Assembly: GCF_023954305.1 (NCBI RefSeq)
Contig: NZ_JAMLIG010000001.1
Span: forward strand, 2,294,001 to 2,358,000
DNA from: Mesorhizobium sp.
GTDB lineage: Bacteria > Pseudomonadota > Alphaproteobacteria > Rhizobiales > Rhizobiaceae
Length of the DNA stretch: 64,000 nt
Direction: 5' to 3'
The notes beneath the pieces were generated by a model. It saw only the letters and a program-made list of their open reading frames with translations. It was not told where the DNA came from and made no database searches. This document shows, in pieces, positions 25,774 through 35,362 of the stretch. Every line of letters begins with the position of its first letter. The first letter of the stretch is position 1. Both the position numbers and the translations under genes were made by a program.

Positions 25774-27296
25774 ACGTCGCCGCGCAGAACGCAACGCTCG
25801 CCATCGAGACGCGCGGTTTGACCAAGCGCTACGGCGGTCTCGTCGCGGTGGACAAGCTTGATCTGCGGTTCTCCAAAGGCGCGATCAGCGGCGTGATCGG
25901 CCCCAATGGCGCCGGAAAATCGACTCTGATCGGTCTGCTGGGCGGAGCATTGCCCCCGAGCGCCGGCGAGATTCTCTTTTTCGGCGAGGAGATTTCGAAA
26001 ATTCCCGCGCCGGAACGGGCAAGGCGGGGAATCGGCCGCACCTATCAGCTGCCGCGGCCGTTCCTCGACATGAGCGTCCGGGAAAACCTTCTTGTCCCCC
26101 TCTTCTCGAAGTCGCCGTTTCTGCCGCGCCGCGAGGCGGCAATGGAAGCCGATCGCGTGCTCGAACAGACGGGCCTCGCCGATGCCGGGCACCTTAACGC
26201 GCGCGACCTGCCGCTTCTGCGCCGCAAGCGCCTGGAGGTGGCCCGAGCGCTCATGCTCGACCCGAGACTGCTGCTCCTCGACGAAGTGGGCGCGGGGCTG
26301 GTGGACCACGAGATCGACGAGCTGATCGCCCTGATCCACGCCCTGGACGACGGCGAGCGCGCGATCCTCATCATCGAGCATGTCATCCGCATCGTGCGCG
26401 AGTGCTGCAAACAACTTGTCGTGCTGAACTTCGGCAAGAAGCTCGCCGAAGGACCAACGCAGGACATCCTCAACGACGACAACGTCGCTTCGGTCTATCT
26501 CGGCACGGCCCACAACGTGGATCATTCCGGCGCGCGCGTGTCGCCGGCCGCTAGCGTGCGGCGCGAGACGGAACGCGAACGGCCGAAACTGCTTCAACTC
26601 TCGGGCGTCAGCGCCGGCTACGGCCAGGCGCGGGTGCTGTACGACGTTTCGATGACCGTCGGGCAAGGCGAGGTCGTCGCGGTGCTCGGCAGCAACGGCG
26701 CGGGAAAGACCACGCTCGCGAACGTCATCGCCGGTTCGCTGGCGCCCACCTCGGGCAAGGTTGAATTCGATGGGGAAGACGTTACCGGCCTGACCGGCGA
26801 CAAGCTCTTCGTGCGCGGTCTCGCCCATTGCATGGAAGGCCGGCGGATCTTTCCCGAGCTGTCGGTGGAAGAAAACCTCAAGATCGCATTGCGCGGTGCC
26901 GCCCGTCGCGAAACGCCGCAACGTCTGGAGGAGATCTACACGCTCTTCCCGGTGCTGGCCGAACGGCGCAACAACCAGGGCACGGCCCTGTCGGGCGGAC
27001 AGTTGCAGATGCTCGCCATCGGCCGTGCGCTGATCTCCAGGCCGCGGCTGGTGATTTTCGACGAAATCAGCCTGGGCCTGGCCCCCGTGGTGATGGACCA
27101 GCTCTACGCCGCTCTCGCGAAGCTGCGCGACGGGGGCTTGACGATGCTGGTGATCGAACAGGACGTCGAGCGCGCCCTTGAACTGGCGGACGTGGCACAT
27201 GTGCTGAAGCAGGGGCGTATCGTGCTCTCCGGCGACGCTTCGTCGCTAAGCCGGAGCGGAGGCCTCAGAGACATCTATCTTGGCGAGGAAGACTGA
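25770..27296 (+). CDS. Fused LivG-LivF ABC transporter ATPase
   Basis: 508 residues containing both ATPases of the Liv system in one chain; they are normally separate. Domain 1 (about 1-245): Walker A GPNGAGKST with K50, Walker B LLLLDE, but the signature is DLPLLRRKRLEVARAL (147-156 region) without the GG of LSGGQ. Domain 2 (about 270-508): Walker A GSNGAGKTT with K313, LSGGQLQMLAIGRAL, LVIFDEISLGL. The linker around 250-270 is Arg/Glu-rich. The GTG start overlaps the LivM stop, with AGGAGA upstream. Domain 1 may be a weakened ATPase site, giving asymmetric hydrolysis. Confidence 0.88.
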   Translation: MNVAAQNATLAIETRGLTKRYGGLVAVDKLDLRFSKGAISGVIGPNGAGKSTLIGLLGGALPPSAGEILFFGEEISKIPAPERARRGIGRTYQLPRPFLDMSVRENLLVPLFSKSPFLPRREAAMEADRVLEQTGLADAGHLNARDLPLLRRKRLEVARALMLDPRLLLLDEVGAGLVDHEIDELIALIHALDDGERAILIIEHVIRIVRECCKQLVVLNFGKKLAEGPTQDILNDDNVASVYLGTAHNVDHSGARVSPAASVRRETERERPKLLQLSGVSAGYGQARVLYDVSMTVGQGEVVAVLGSNGAGKTTLANVIAGSLAPTSGKVEFDGEDVTGLTGDKLFVRGLAHCMEGRRIFPELSVEENLKIALRGAARRETPQRLEEIYTLFPVLAERRNNQGTALSGGQLQMLAIGRALISRPRLVIFDEISLGLAPVVMDQLYAALAKLRDGGLTMLVIEQDVERALELADVAHVLKQGRIVLSGDASSLSRSGGLRDIYLGEED

Positions 27297-27399
27297 CCGG
27301 CATAGGTGGAAGACGGCACAGGGAGGAAGGTTCGGTTCGTACCGGCCCTGACGCAACGCAGCGCCAATCAATCAAGCAAGAGCATCCGGAGCAAGACAC

Positions 27400-28383
27400 A
27401 TGGGTTCTCCACTGGGCAACGCCCGCGCGCAATCAGACACATCGGTCCTCGTGCTTGAGCCGGACAGCGAGCACGAACTGCGGGTCTACGGCGAAGCCCT
27501 GAAACAGGCATTTCCCGAAATGACCGTCCATCTCGCGCCTGATCTCGCGACCGCGATGTCGGCGCCGGACGTCGATGTGATCGTCGCCAAGGGCATCCAT
27601 GTCACGCAAGGCCTGATCGACCGGCAGCCGAAGCTGGCATGGCTGCACTCGCTGATCAGCGGCGAGGATCACATCCGGAGCCTGCGCTATCCGACCCGGC
27701 CGATCGTCACGGCGACCCGAGGGGTACACTCGACTCAGGTCAGCGAACTGGCGATCCTGCTGATGATGGCCCTGGCTCGAAACCTGCCGGCATTCCTCGC
27801 GGCTCAGGCAGCGGAAAAATGGACGCACAGGACCCAGCCGACACTGGCCGGCAAGACGGCGCTGATCGTCGGCCTGGGCAGGATCGGGGCTGAACTTGCC
27901 CGCCTGCTCACCGCGTTCGGCATGACCGTCGACGGAGTAAGCAATGGCAGAACCGACCTGCAGACGATCCGGAAGGTCTACCCTCGGGATCAGCTTGCGT
28001 CGGCGGTGGCCGGCGCGGATTTCGTCATTGCTCTCGTTCCTCTGACGCCCGAAACAACAGGGATCTTCAACCGCGCAATTTTCGCGGCGATGAAGCCGAC
28101 CGCTTATTTCGTGAATGTGGCGCGGGGCGGAGTAGCCGACGAAGAGGCGCTGATCGCGGCCCTGGAGCAGGGTCGTATTGCAGGCGCCGGCATCGATGCG
28201 TTCTCCGCGGAACCGCTGCCGGCGGGTCATCCGCTCTGGCGCGCTCCAAACGCGATCCTGACGCCGCATGTCGGCGGCCGGAGCGATCGCTACGCGGAGA
28301 ATGCCTGCGACATCCTCATCGAGGCAGCCAGGGCGTTCCTGGAACGTCGGACCGACGACATGCCGTATCGGGTCCACCTCTGA
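27400..28383 (+). CDS. D-isomer-specific 2-hydroxyacid dehydrogenase
   Basis: 327 residues. The NAD-binding domain is inserted in the catalytic domain: ALIVGLGRIGAELARLL near 155, the catalytic Arg in NVARGGVADEEAL, Glu in GIDAFSAEPLP, and His in TPHVGGRSD. Reduces a 2-oxo acid or oxidises a D-2-hydroxy acid, using NAD(P)H. Close to the M24 gene that follows and possibly a side enzyme of the same pathway. The start is poorly defined; the N-terminal residues are not conserved-looking. Confidence 0.87.
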   Translation: MGSPLGNARAQSDTSVLVLEPDSEHELRVYGEALKQAFPEMTVHLAPDLATAMSAPDVDVIVAKGIHVTQGLIDRQPKLAWLHSLISGEDHIRSLRYPTRPIVTATRGVHSTQVSELAILLMMALARNLPAFLAAQAAEKWTHRTQPTLAGKTALIVGLGRIGAELARLLTAFGMTVDGVSNGRTDLQTIRKVYPRDQLASAVAGADFVIALVPLTPETTGIFNRAIFAAMKPTAYFVNVARGGVADEEALIAALEQGRIAGAGIDAFSAEPLPAGHPLWRAPNAILTPHVGGRSDRYAENACDILIEAARAFLERRTDDMPYRVHL

Positions 28384-28408
28384 AATCGAGCAACTGGGTA
28401 TCAAGCCG

Positions 28409-28501
28409 ATGGCTGCGGATATGTTCATCATGTATTTCGGCTGTGTGTCGATTTTCACCCTGCCCGTGGCGATCACCCGGATCGTCTTTCGGTCCGCATA
28501 G
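28409..28501 (+). CDS. Possible 30-residue membrane peptide
   Basis: An ATG-initiated frame in the 159-base gap between the 2-hydroxyacid dehydrogenase and the M24 gene encodes 30 residues with a hydrophobic core (FIMYFGCVSIFTLPVAITRIVF) split only by polar Thr and Cys. No convincing ribosome-binding site is seen. Could equally be non-coding. Confidence 0.2.
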   Translation: MAADMFIMYFGCVSIFTLPVAITRIVFRSA

Positions 28502-28542
28502 GCGCGGGTCACCGACAATCATCCTAGAGAAAGGAACCGGCG

Positions 28543-29718
28543 ATGAAGACCAATTCGCCAATATCGGACGCCGAGATGACGCGTCGCTGGAATGCTGCTC
28601 GCCGCGTCATGGACGATCTCGGCCTCGACGTCCTCCTCATGCAGGCTCGAGAGGATTGGATGGGCGGCTCGGTCCGCTGGTTCACCGACATTCCGGCGAA
28701 CAACGGCTATCCGCGTACGGTCCTCTTCCACCGCGACCGGCCGATGACGGTCATCGAGATGGGAGCCTTCGGTACGGACCGTATCCTGCGCGACGACCCG
28801 GTCCATCGCGGCGTCGGCAGGGTTCTTGGCACGCCGTCCTTCGTCACGGTCGCCTACACCATGCGATACGACGCGGACCTGACCATGACCGCCCTGCGTG
28901 AGGCCGGGGCGCGCCGGGTCGGCCTACTCGCGCCAGGCGGATTGCCTCACTCTCTGATGCAGGCGCTGTCCGACCCTGGAGCGGGATTGGACCTGGTCGA
29001 TGCAACCGATGCGATCGACGCGATACGGGCGATCAAGAGCACCGAGGAAATCGAATTGATCCGCGCCACCGCACATTTGCAGGACCGGGTGTTCGAAGAG
29101 GTCTGCGACTTCATCTCTCCGGGCGTGTCCGACCGCGATGTCGCGGCGCATGCCGAGTCGGTCGCGCGACGGCTGGGTAGCGATCAGGGTATCTTCCTGG
29201 GTCTGTCGGCGCCGCAGGGCGAGCCTTCCCGATTCTTCAACCGACCGTTCCAGACCCGCACGCTTGCCGCGGGCGATCATTTCTCGCTGCTGATCGAGAT
29301 CAACGGTCCCGGCGGCATCTATCTCGAGATCGCGCGGACGATGACGCTCGGTCCTGCCTCCGACCTCGTCCTGGAGTCCTTCGAGAAGGTGCGCCAGGCT
29401 CAGGTCCACACTCTTTCGCTGCTGAAACCGGGAGCTCGGCCCGCCGATATCGCCGAATCCCATGATACCTGGATGCGAAATCATGGCCTTCCGCCGGAAA
29501 TCCGTCTCTACGCGCATGGGCAGGGCTGCGACATGGTCGAGCGCCCCCTTATCCGACACGACGAAACCATGCCTCTGGCGGAGAGCATGCTGCTGGCGGT
29601 CCATCCCGGATACGATGACGGACGGGTGTTCGCCGTGATCTGCGACAACTATCTGGTCGGCGCCACGGGACCCCATGCGTGCCTTCACAAGACGGACAAG
29701 AAGGTCTTCGAGCTCTGA
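28543..29718 (+). CDS. M24-family (creatinase/Xaa-Pro peptidase-like) protein with altered metal site
   Basis: 391 residues: an N-terminal creatinase domain and a pita-bread catalytic domain. The five M24 metal ligands (Asp, Asp, His, Glu, Glu) are mostly replaced: E252 and E262 sit where Asp is usual (LLIEINGPGGIYLEIARTM), H325 is kept (YAHGQG), the Glu before Pro is H354 (LLAVHPGY), and the last Glu is D368 (ICDNYLV). A metal-free creatinase-type hydrolase of a C-N bond, or another lyase, is more likely than a peptidase. AGAAAGG precedes the ATG. Confidence 0.8.
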   Translation: MKTNSPISDAEMTRRWNAARRVMDDLGLDVLLMQAREDWMGGSVRWFTDIPANNGYPRTVLFHRDRPMTVIEMGAFGTDRILRDDPVHRGVGRVLGTPSFVTVAYTMRYDADLTMTALREAGARRVGLLAPGGLPHSLMQALSDPGAGLDLVDATDAIDAIRAIKSTEEIELIRATAHLQDRVFEEVCDFISPGVSDRDVAAHAESVARRLGSDQGIFLGLSAPQGEPSRFFNRPFQTRTLAAGDHFSLLIEINGPGGIYLEIARTMTLGPASDLVLESFEKVRQAQVHTLSLLKPGARPADIAESHDTWMRNHGLPPEIRLYAHGQGCDMVERPLIRHDETMPLAESMLLAVHPGYDDGRVFAVICDNYLVGATGPHACLHKTDKKVFEL

Positions 29719-29771
29719 CTGGTCCGGCGGCGTGATGGTGCAGCCCGCCCCGGGCTCGGCGGCTCGACCTC

Positions 29772-30458
29772 CTATCGGGCGGAGCGGTCTTCCTGTCGCG
29801 TGACGACCTCCTTGAGCAGCAAGGGCAGGAGGTCTTTCATGTCATCCTTGGGGCGCGCTGCCCTGTCCCCATACCGGGCAATGACCTGTTCCGGCAAATT
29901 GTCGGCATCGCCCGGTGGCACCCCGAGCATCCGCAACAGCAGCACCGTGGCGTGCTGTTCGATGCCGGGCTCGCCAGGCTTCTCCAGGCGGGCGCGAAGG
30001 GCGGCGCTGACGACCGCGAGAAGGCTGGCAAACAGCAGGGGATCCGGGTTCGCGCTGAATTCACCATTGCGAATGCCGATCAGGACGTCCTTGCGGATGC
30101 CTCTCGAGATCTGTTCGAAGAAGCTGCCCATATCCGCCAAGGCGTGAACGACGAGCCAGCCCCAGTCCTTGCTTTCGGCGGCATGCGCGAGGAACACCTG
30201 TGTCGCCATCGCCACGCGCTCGGCACCTGACGAGATGTCGCGTATCTCCCGGTCGACAAGATTGACCAGTCCCGCCGCGACCGCATGTCCGACGGTATCG
30301 ACGATGTCGTCCTTGTCGGCGAAATGATAGTAGAACGTCCCATGGGAGACGTCTGCCCGGGCACAGATATCGTCGATCGAAGTCTTCTCGATTCCCCGAT
30401 GTGCGAACTGCGTGATAGCCGAATCCATGAGGAGCGCCCGTGTGCGGACCCGCTTCAT
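29772..30458 (-). CDS. TetR-family transcriptional regulator
   Basis: About 228 residues. The HTH is TSIDDICARADVSHGTFYYHFADKDDIV in residues 25-55; the rest is a helical ligand domain. Start at 30458 preferred over the longer frame to 30521, which starts with GTG and lacks a ribosome-binding site. It is convergent with the M24 gene. An 11-base palindrome upstream (30590-30600) could be an autoregulatory operator, and similar arms occur before the ALDH gene at 18.1 kb. Confidence 0.85.
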   Translation of the reverse strand: MKRVRTRALLMDSAITQFAHRGIEKTSIDDICARADVSHGTFYYHFADKDDIVDTVGHAVAAGLVNLVDREIRDISSGAERVAMATQVFLAHAAESKDWGWLVVHALADMGSFFEQISRGIRKDVLIGIRNGEFSANPDPLLFASLLAVVSAALRARLEKPGEPGIEQHATVLLLRMLGVPPGDADNLPEQVIARYGDRAARPKDDMKDLLPLLLKEVVTRQEDRSAR

Positions 30459-30589
30459 CTGATCGCCTACAGCATTCCGAAATCGCACGGCTTCAGTCCT
30501 TACTCGCATCGACGGGGCCACGGGAGGCTTTCGACAGTCTTTTCTTAGTTCAGGCGCAATCCGCGCTCAACGCTTGCTCGACGATTTAT

Positions 30590-30600
30590 GACAATGTCAT
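30590..30600. promoter_or_regulatory. Palindrome upstream of the TetR gene
   Basis: TGACA-A-TGTCA, extendable by A/T on both sides, overlaps the end of the LysR gene and lies about 130 bases upstream of the TetR start. Candidate TetR operator; the spacer differs from the N4 of the sites at 18.1 kb. Confidence 0.35.
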
Positions 30601-31577
30601 CAGAAATCGGCTCCGGGGACCGAATGGGCTTCCGGGGTCGGGTTCAACCGGCCCGTTTTTTCCCGGTTGACCAGTTCCTGGGCGACGGACAGGACCGCAG
30701 CACGCAGCCATTTGTGAGCGGGGTCTTCGTCGAGGTACCGGGGCCACACCATCATCTCGACGAGCGGAGGCATATCGAAGGGGACTGGCATCAACTTGAT
30801 CGGAAACCTCCGGAGCATCTGTTCGGCCAGACGTCGATGGGTCGTGACGACGCGCTCCGTGCCAACGACCAGAAGCGGCGTGACGTTGAACTGGTCGACA
30901 GTGCATTCGACCCTGCGCTGACGCCCATAGCGAGGCAGAAACCACTCCTCGAAGGCAAGGCTGGCCTCTTCGCCGAGACGGACCGAGACATGTCCGAGTT
31001 CGAGATATCGCTCCATGGTGAGCTCGGCGCTTTCCACCTTGGCGTCTTCGCACATCATGCAGACGTGGTCATCGCGGAGCAGCTCGATCTGCGGGTGCTT
31101 GATCTGGCTGGCATACTGCTCGGGAATGATGAGCAGATCGATTTCGCCGCGCTCGAAGACCTCCGGCACCTCGTTCGGAAGATTCCGGATGTCGATGCGC
31201 ATGCCGGGGGCCGTTCGAGCGAGATCCCGAACTGCGAGCCCCAACAGCACCTCGATCGCGTAGTCCGAGGCTCCGACCGAGAAGGCTCTCTTAATTTCGG
31301 CCGGCTCGAAGGTAGGCCGGATCGCGATCGCGGCGCGGGCCCGCATGAGGATGTCCCTGACGGGCCCGATCAGGCTTTCGCCCAACGGCGTCGGCTCCAT
31401 GCGGCGTCCCACCTGGACCAGCAGCTGGTCTTCGAAATAGTCCCTCAGCCGCGCCAAGGCCGCGCTGGTTGCGGATTGCCCGATATGTAGGCGCTGGCTC
31501 GCGCGCGTGACGTTGCGCTCCTCCAGCAGAGTATCCAGGACCACGAGCAAGTTCATGTCGAAACGCTCGAGACGCAA
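30600..31577 (-). CDS. NodD-like LysR-family transcriptional regulator
   Basis: 325 residues. The start MRLERFDMNLLVVLDTLLEE with HTH NVTRASQRLHIGQSATSAALARLRDYF is characteristic of the NodD/NahR/LinR branch, which responds to flavonoids or aromatic effectors. A TTG start at 31577 with GGGAG 7 bases upstream fits the family N-terminus; the next ATG (Met8) would cut it. Divergent from the MFS and oxygenase genes, which are its likely targets. The 290-base divergent region has A/T-rich ATCAAATACAATCAATTAT elements near 31614. Confidence 0.9.
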   Translation of the reverse strand: MRLERFDMNLLVVLDTLLEERNVTRASQRLHIGQSATSAALARLRDYFEDQLLVQVGRRMEPTPLGESLIGPVRDILMRARAAIAIRPTFEPAEIKRAFSVGASDYAIEVLLGLAVRDLARTAPGMRIDIRNLPNEVPEVFERGEIDLLIIPEQYASQIKHPQIELLRDDHVCMMCEDAKVESAELTMERYLELGHVSVRLGEEASLAFEEWFLPRYGRQRRVECTVDQFNVTPLLVVGTERVVTTHRRLAEQMLRRFPIKLMPVPFDMPPLVEMMVWPRYLDEDPAHKWLRAAVLSVAQELVNREKTGRLNPTPEAHSVPGADF

Positions 31578-31867
31578 TGGGCTGCTCCCTGCCAGCTATC
31601 GATGCAGTTAATAGATCGATCAAATACAATCAATTATGTCGCTTAGTCGAGTCTTGCTATGTCTGCGCCGCGCCGTCCTTTGGCGCGGGGAGAGGAAGTC
31701 GGCAATCCGGGCAGGAACCACCGTCCTGGCGTCACGCAGTCTGCGAAGAAACGCCTGGTGGCCCGCCTCGACTTGAGTAGTCCGGCTCACAGCTTGGCCC
31801 CTCATCGAGGGACTGCTGACGCGATGCGTCTGCGCGCGAGCGGGACGCGAAGTCACGGGAGGTGGCA

Positions 31868-33046
31868 ATGACCAAACTGAATACGCCGAGCGGCAATTTC
31901 GCGCTCTACGTCGGCCATGTGGCCGGGGCAATCGACCTCGCGGCGCTGCCGCTCTGGATCGGTGCACTTATCGCGCATTACGGCTATAGGCCCGAACAGG
32001 CAGGACTAACGGTGACCTGCTTCCTGGCGGGCGTCGTCGTTGCGAGCGTCGCTCTGGCACCCCGTTTTCATCATCTCCGGCCACGGTGGATCGCGGCCTG
32101 CGGGTTCGCCGTATCCGCGGCGGCCTTTCTGGCTGCATCCCAGCTGGCCGTTTCCCCGGACGTGTTCACCCCCCTCATTGCACTGCATGCCATTGCCGGG
32201 CTGGGTACCGGATCGGCGCTCTCGATGACCCACGGCAGCATCGGCCGCTCGGCCAACCCGCATCGTCTGTTCGGTCTCGTCAATGCGGCAATGGGCGCGC
32301 TCGCGATCTTGATGTTCGCGTTTCTGCCGGGGCAGATCGCCAGCTTCGGCGGGGATATGCTGTTCACCGCCTTTGCGCTGACGATGGGCTTCGCGGCCAT
32401 CGTCTCGGCAGTTCTGTTCCCTGAAGGAGGCGGGAGCGAAGCTGAGGCATCCGGGAAAACCGGCGCGTCTCGGTCGACGATCCCGCTAATGGCCTATGCA
32501 CTCGTCGGCACGATCCTGTGCATGACGATCAACCAATCCATGGTGTTCGCGTTCGTTGAACGGATCGGTGTCGATCGAGGCTTCGGCGAAGGCGCGGTCC
32601 AGGGCGTGCTCGTCGCGCTCGGTTTCGTCAATCTCCTGCCCGGAGCGCTGGCTGCGCTCCTGCAGAAGCGCCTGGCCCCTCTCGGCGTGGGCGTCGTCGG
32701 TCTCGTGTTCCAGGCAATACTTGCTCTGACGCTGACCAGCGCCACCGTCTTTGCCCTCTACGCCGCGCCGGCGCTGCTCTATGTGTCGACGGTCATCTTC
32801 ACCCACGTATTCCTGTTCGGCTTCCTGTCGAGGACCGACCCCACCGGGCGCATCGTCGCCGCCACTCCGGCGATGATGATGACCGGGTCTGCAATCGGCC
32901 CCGTGCTCGGCGGGGCCATCGTCGGGACGGTGGGCTATGATGGTCTTGGCTATATGGCAGCCGTCCTCGGGACCATCGCCTTCGCGCTGATGCTGATGTC
33001 CTGGCTGCGTTTCGGCGCGACCCGAGACGTCGGCGAAGCCGCCTGA
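31868..33046 (+). CDS. MFS transporter
   Basis: 392 residues, about twelve hydrophobic segments in two halves, with the connecting loop around residues 185-205 (GGGSEAEASGKTGAS). No family-specific substrate motif is recognised. GGGAGG precedes the ATG at 31868; the in-frame GTG 6 bases earlier is too close to it. It stands 28 bases before the carotenoid-oxygenase-like gene, so it probably imports the substrate or exports the products of that enzyme (inference). Confidence 0.85.
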   Translation: MTKLNTPSGNFALYVGHVAGAIDLAALPLWIGALIAHYGYRPEQAGLTVTCFLAGVVVASVALAPRFHHLRPRWIAACGFAVSAAAFLAASQLAVSPDVFTPLIALHAIAGLGTGSALSMTHGSIGRSANPHRLFGLVNAAMGALAILMFAFLPGQIASFGGDMLFTAFALTMGFAAIVSAVLFPEGGGSEAEASGKTGASRSTIPLMAYALVGTILCMTINQSMVFAFVERIGVDRGFGEGAVQGVLVALGFVNLLPGALAALLQKRLAPLGVGVVGLVFQAILALTLTSATVFALYAAPALLYVSTVIFTHVFLFGFLSRTDPTGRIVAATPAMMMTGSAIGPVLGGAIVGTVGYDGLGYMAAVLGTIAFALMLMSWLRFGATRDVGEAA

Positions 33047-33074
33047 ATTCGCATTCGATCCAAGTGAGGCAATC

Positions 33075-34562
33075 ATGAATCAGCATGTCCCGCCCGCGTC
33101 TGGGCTCACGTTTCCCGACGACATCGTCTTCAACGGCTATGCGGCACCCGTGCGTATCGAAGGCGAGGTCCACGATCTGGAGGTCATCGGCGCCATTCCG
33201 CGCGAACTGGAAGGCATGTATGTGCGCAACAGCGCAGACCATGCCTATCCGCCACTCCACGGAAAGGACATTTTCCTCAACGGCGACGGCATGGTCCATA
33301 TGGTGCGCATCCAGAACGGTCATGCGGACCTGACGATGCGCTATGTGCGAACCCGGAAATTCGAGCTCGAACGCCAGGCCCGCCGCGCCCTGTTCGGCGC
33401 CTATCGCAATCGATTTACGGACTCGCCGGAGGTCGCCGGCGAGGACAACAGCACCGCCAACACCTCAATCATGTGGCACCACGGCAAACTCTACGCGCTG
33501 AAGGAATCGGGGCGCCCGTATGAACTCGATCCGAACGACATCACCACGCGAGGCGAAACCGATTTCGGCGGGCAGCTGAAGAGCCGGACGTTCACCGCGC
33601 ATCCGAAGATGGATCCGGAGACCGGCGAGTGCATTGCCTTCGCCTATAACTGCGAAGGCGTCGCCAGCAATGAGATCGAGGTCTACACGATCGACCGGAG
33701 CGGCGAGTTCACGCGCACGGAGCGCTTCCGCGCGCCATACTCCTCGATGGTCCATGACTTCTTCGTCTCGCGCAATTTCATCGTATTCGTTATCTGCCCG
33801 ATGATCTGCGACTGGGACCGCGTCAAGAAGGGCGAATCGTACTGGCATTGGGACAGCCACAAGCAGGCGCATGTCGCGGTGATCCCGCGCGACCGCGGCG
33901 TGTCCGCGCTCCGCTGGTACAGCGTGCCCAAGGTGGCGATGCAAACACACACGTTCAATGCGTGGGATGACGGCAGCCAGCTGGTGCTGGACCATTTCGT
34001 CACCGAATCCGGGTGGCTCAGCCAGTTTCCCGATATCCATGATCCGCATGCCAGGGAAATGCCGCCGTTCGGCGAGCGATGGATCGTCGATCTGTCGAGC
34101 GAGGGCGGGGACGTGAAGATCGAACGGTTCATCCAGCACATCGGCGAGATGCCGGTCGTCGATGGACGCTTCGCCATGCGTCATGCACGACACTACTGGT
34201 TCGGGACCAATCATCCTGCCAAGTGGCCCATGCTCGAATGGGGTCCGAAAGGGCCGCCCTTCACCTGCCTCGGCCATTTCGACGAGCACACGGGCAAGAT
34301 CGATCTGTTCTACGCCGGTCCGGATTCGTCTCCGGAAGAACCTTGTTTCGTACCGCGTAGCCCGCAAGCCGAGGAAGGCGACGGGTGGCTCATGACCATG
34401 GTGGGGCGCCGACGGGAGAACCGGACGGACCTCGTCATCCTCGATGCGCGCAACCTTTCGGCCGGGCCGGTCGCGGTACTGAAATTCCCCTGTCGGGTGC
34501 ATGAGGGGTTCCACGGCATCTGGGTCCCGGGCAGCGAGCTCGGCTCCGATCGCGGCTTCTGA
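33075..34562 (+). CDS. Carotenoid-cleavage / lignostilbene-type dioxygenase
   Basis: 495 residues of the RPE65/CCD beta-propeller family. The four iron-binding histidines are visible: H176 (TAHPKMD), H227 (SMVHDFF), H292 (MQTHTF) and H480 (EGFHGIW). FLNGDGMVH and MYVRNSADH lie near the N-terminus. These enzymes split a C=C bond with O2, giving two aldehydes; bacterial members take stilbenes, isoeugenol-like phenylpropenes or apocarotenoids. The AAGTGAGG leader precedes the ATG. Downstream GST and HbpS-like genes and the NodD-like regulator suggest a phenylpropanoid/stilbene system. Confidence 0.9.
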   Translation: MNQHVPPASGLTFPDDIVFNGYAAPVRIEGEVHDLEVIGAIPRELEGMYVRNSADHAYPPLHGKDIFLNGDGMVHMVRIQNGHADLTMRYVRTRKFELERQARRALFGAYRNRFTDSPEVAGEDNSTANTSIMWHHGKLYALKESGRPYELDPNDITTRGETDFGGQLKSRTFTAHPKMDPETGECIAFAYNCEGVASNEIEVYTIDRSGEFTRTERFRAPYSSMVHDFFVSRNFIVFVICPMICDWDRVKKGESYWHWDSHKQAHVAVIPRDRGVSALRWYSVPKVAMQTHTFNAWDDGSQLVLDHFVTESGWLSQFPDIHDPHAREMPPFGERWIVDLSSEGGDVKIERFIQHIGEMPVVDGRFAMRHARHYWFGTNHPAKWPMLEWGPKGPPFTCLGHFDEHTGKIDLFYAGPDSSPEEPCFVPRSPQAEEGDGWLMTMVGRRRENRTDLVILDARNLSAGPVAVLKFPCRVHEGFHGIWVPGSELGSDRGF

Positions 34563-34626
34563 TGACGGACGAGGACCGGTCGTGCAGCTGAACGGCGCGA
34601 CCGTCCCGATGGGGGAAAGCAAGCTC

Positions 34627-35289
34627 ATGATCACGCTCTACGGCGACGTCACGAAGACCCGCGCCAATCGCTGCAGCTGGATGCTGAAGGAAATCGGCAT
34701 CGACTATGTCTACGAGCCGGTCGCTTTCAGGCCGGGGCAGGCCAAGCCTCCGGAATACCTATCGCTCAATCCGAATGGAAAATGCCCGACCCTCGTCGAC
34801 GGCGAGTTCGTGCTGTTCGAATCCCTGGCCATCAATCTCTATCTCGCCAAACGCTATGGCGGCGACCTCGGCCCCGCCTCCCCGGAGGAAGATGCGCTGA
34901 TGACCCAATGGTCATTGTGGGTGGCGACCGAGATCGAGAAGCCGCTCGTCATGACATCCGCGGTCCGCTATCTGTTCGAACCACGGGCTTCCGCGGGCGA
35001 AGAACTCGACATCACGATGCGCAAGCTGGCGCGTCCCTGGTCCGTGCTTGACGCGCGTCTGGAACATCGTCCCTACATACTTGGTGACCGGTTCACCGCG
35101 GCCGACCTGAACGTGGCAGCAGTCATGCATTTCGTCCCGATTGCCGGCATCGACGTGTCGCCATGGCCTTCGATGAAGCGCTGGCTCGAGAACTGCCTTG
35201 CGCGGCCAGGCGCGATCGATACTCGGAGTGTCAGCTTCCGCGTTCCGCGGCCGGAAACGTCGCGCGACATCTTTGCGATGTTCATATGA
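34627..35289 (+). CDS. Glutathione S-transferase family protein
   Basis: 220 residues. N-terminal thioredoxin fold ITLYGDVTKTRANRCSWMLKEIG, cis-Pro in KCPTLVDG, then ESLAINLYLAKRYGG; helical C-terminal domain with ILGDRFTAADLNVAAVM. GGGGGA is about 10 bases upstream of the chosen ATG; the frame is open to 34501 inside the oxygenase gene. Distinct from the GST at 12.9 kb. May conjugate the aldehydes released by the dioxygenase or cleave an aryl ether (inference). Confidence 0.88.
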   Translation: MITLYGDVTKTRANRCSWMLKEIGIDYVYEPVAFRPGQAKPPEYLSLNPNGKCPTLVDGEFVLFESLAINLYLAKRYGGDLGPASPEEDALMTQWSLWVATEIEKPLVMTSAVRYLFEPRASAGEELDITMRKLARPWSVLDARLEHRPYILGDRFTAADLNVAAVMHFVPIAGIDVSPWPSMKRWLENCLARPGAIDTRSVSFRVPRPETSRDIFAMFI

Positions 35290-35362
35290 TCGCCTGTTCG
35301 CGCTAGGGTGAACGGACATCCCTTATTCAGCAGACAGTCCTCATCAAAGGAGCCGAACCAAG

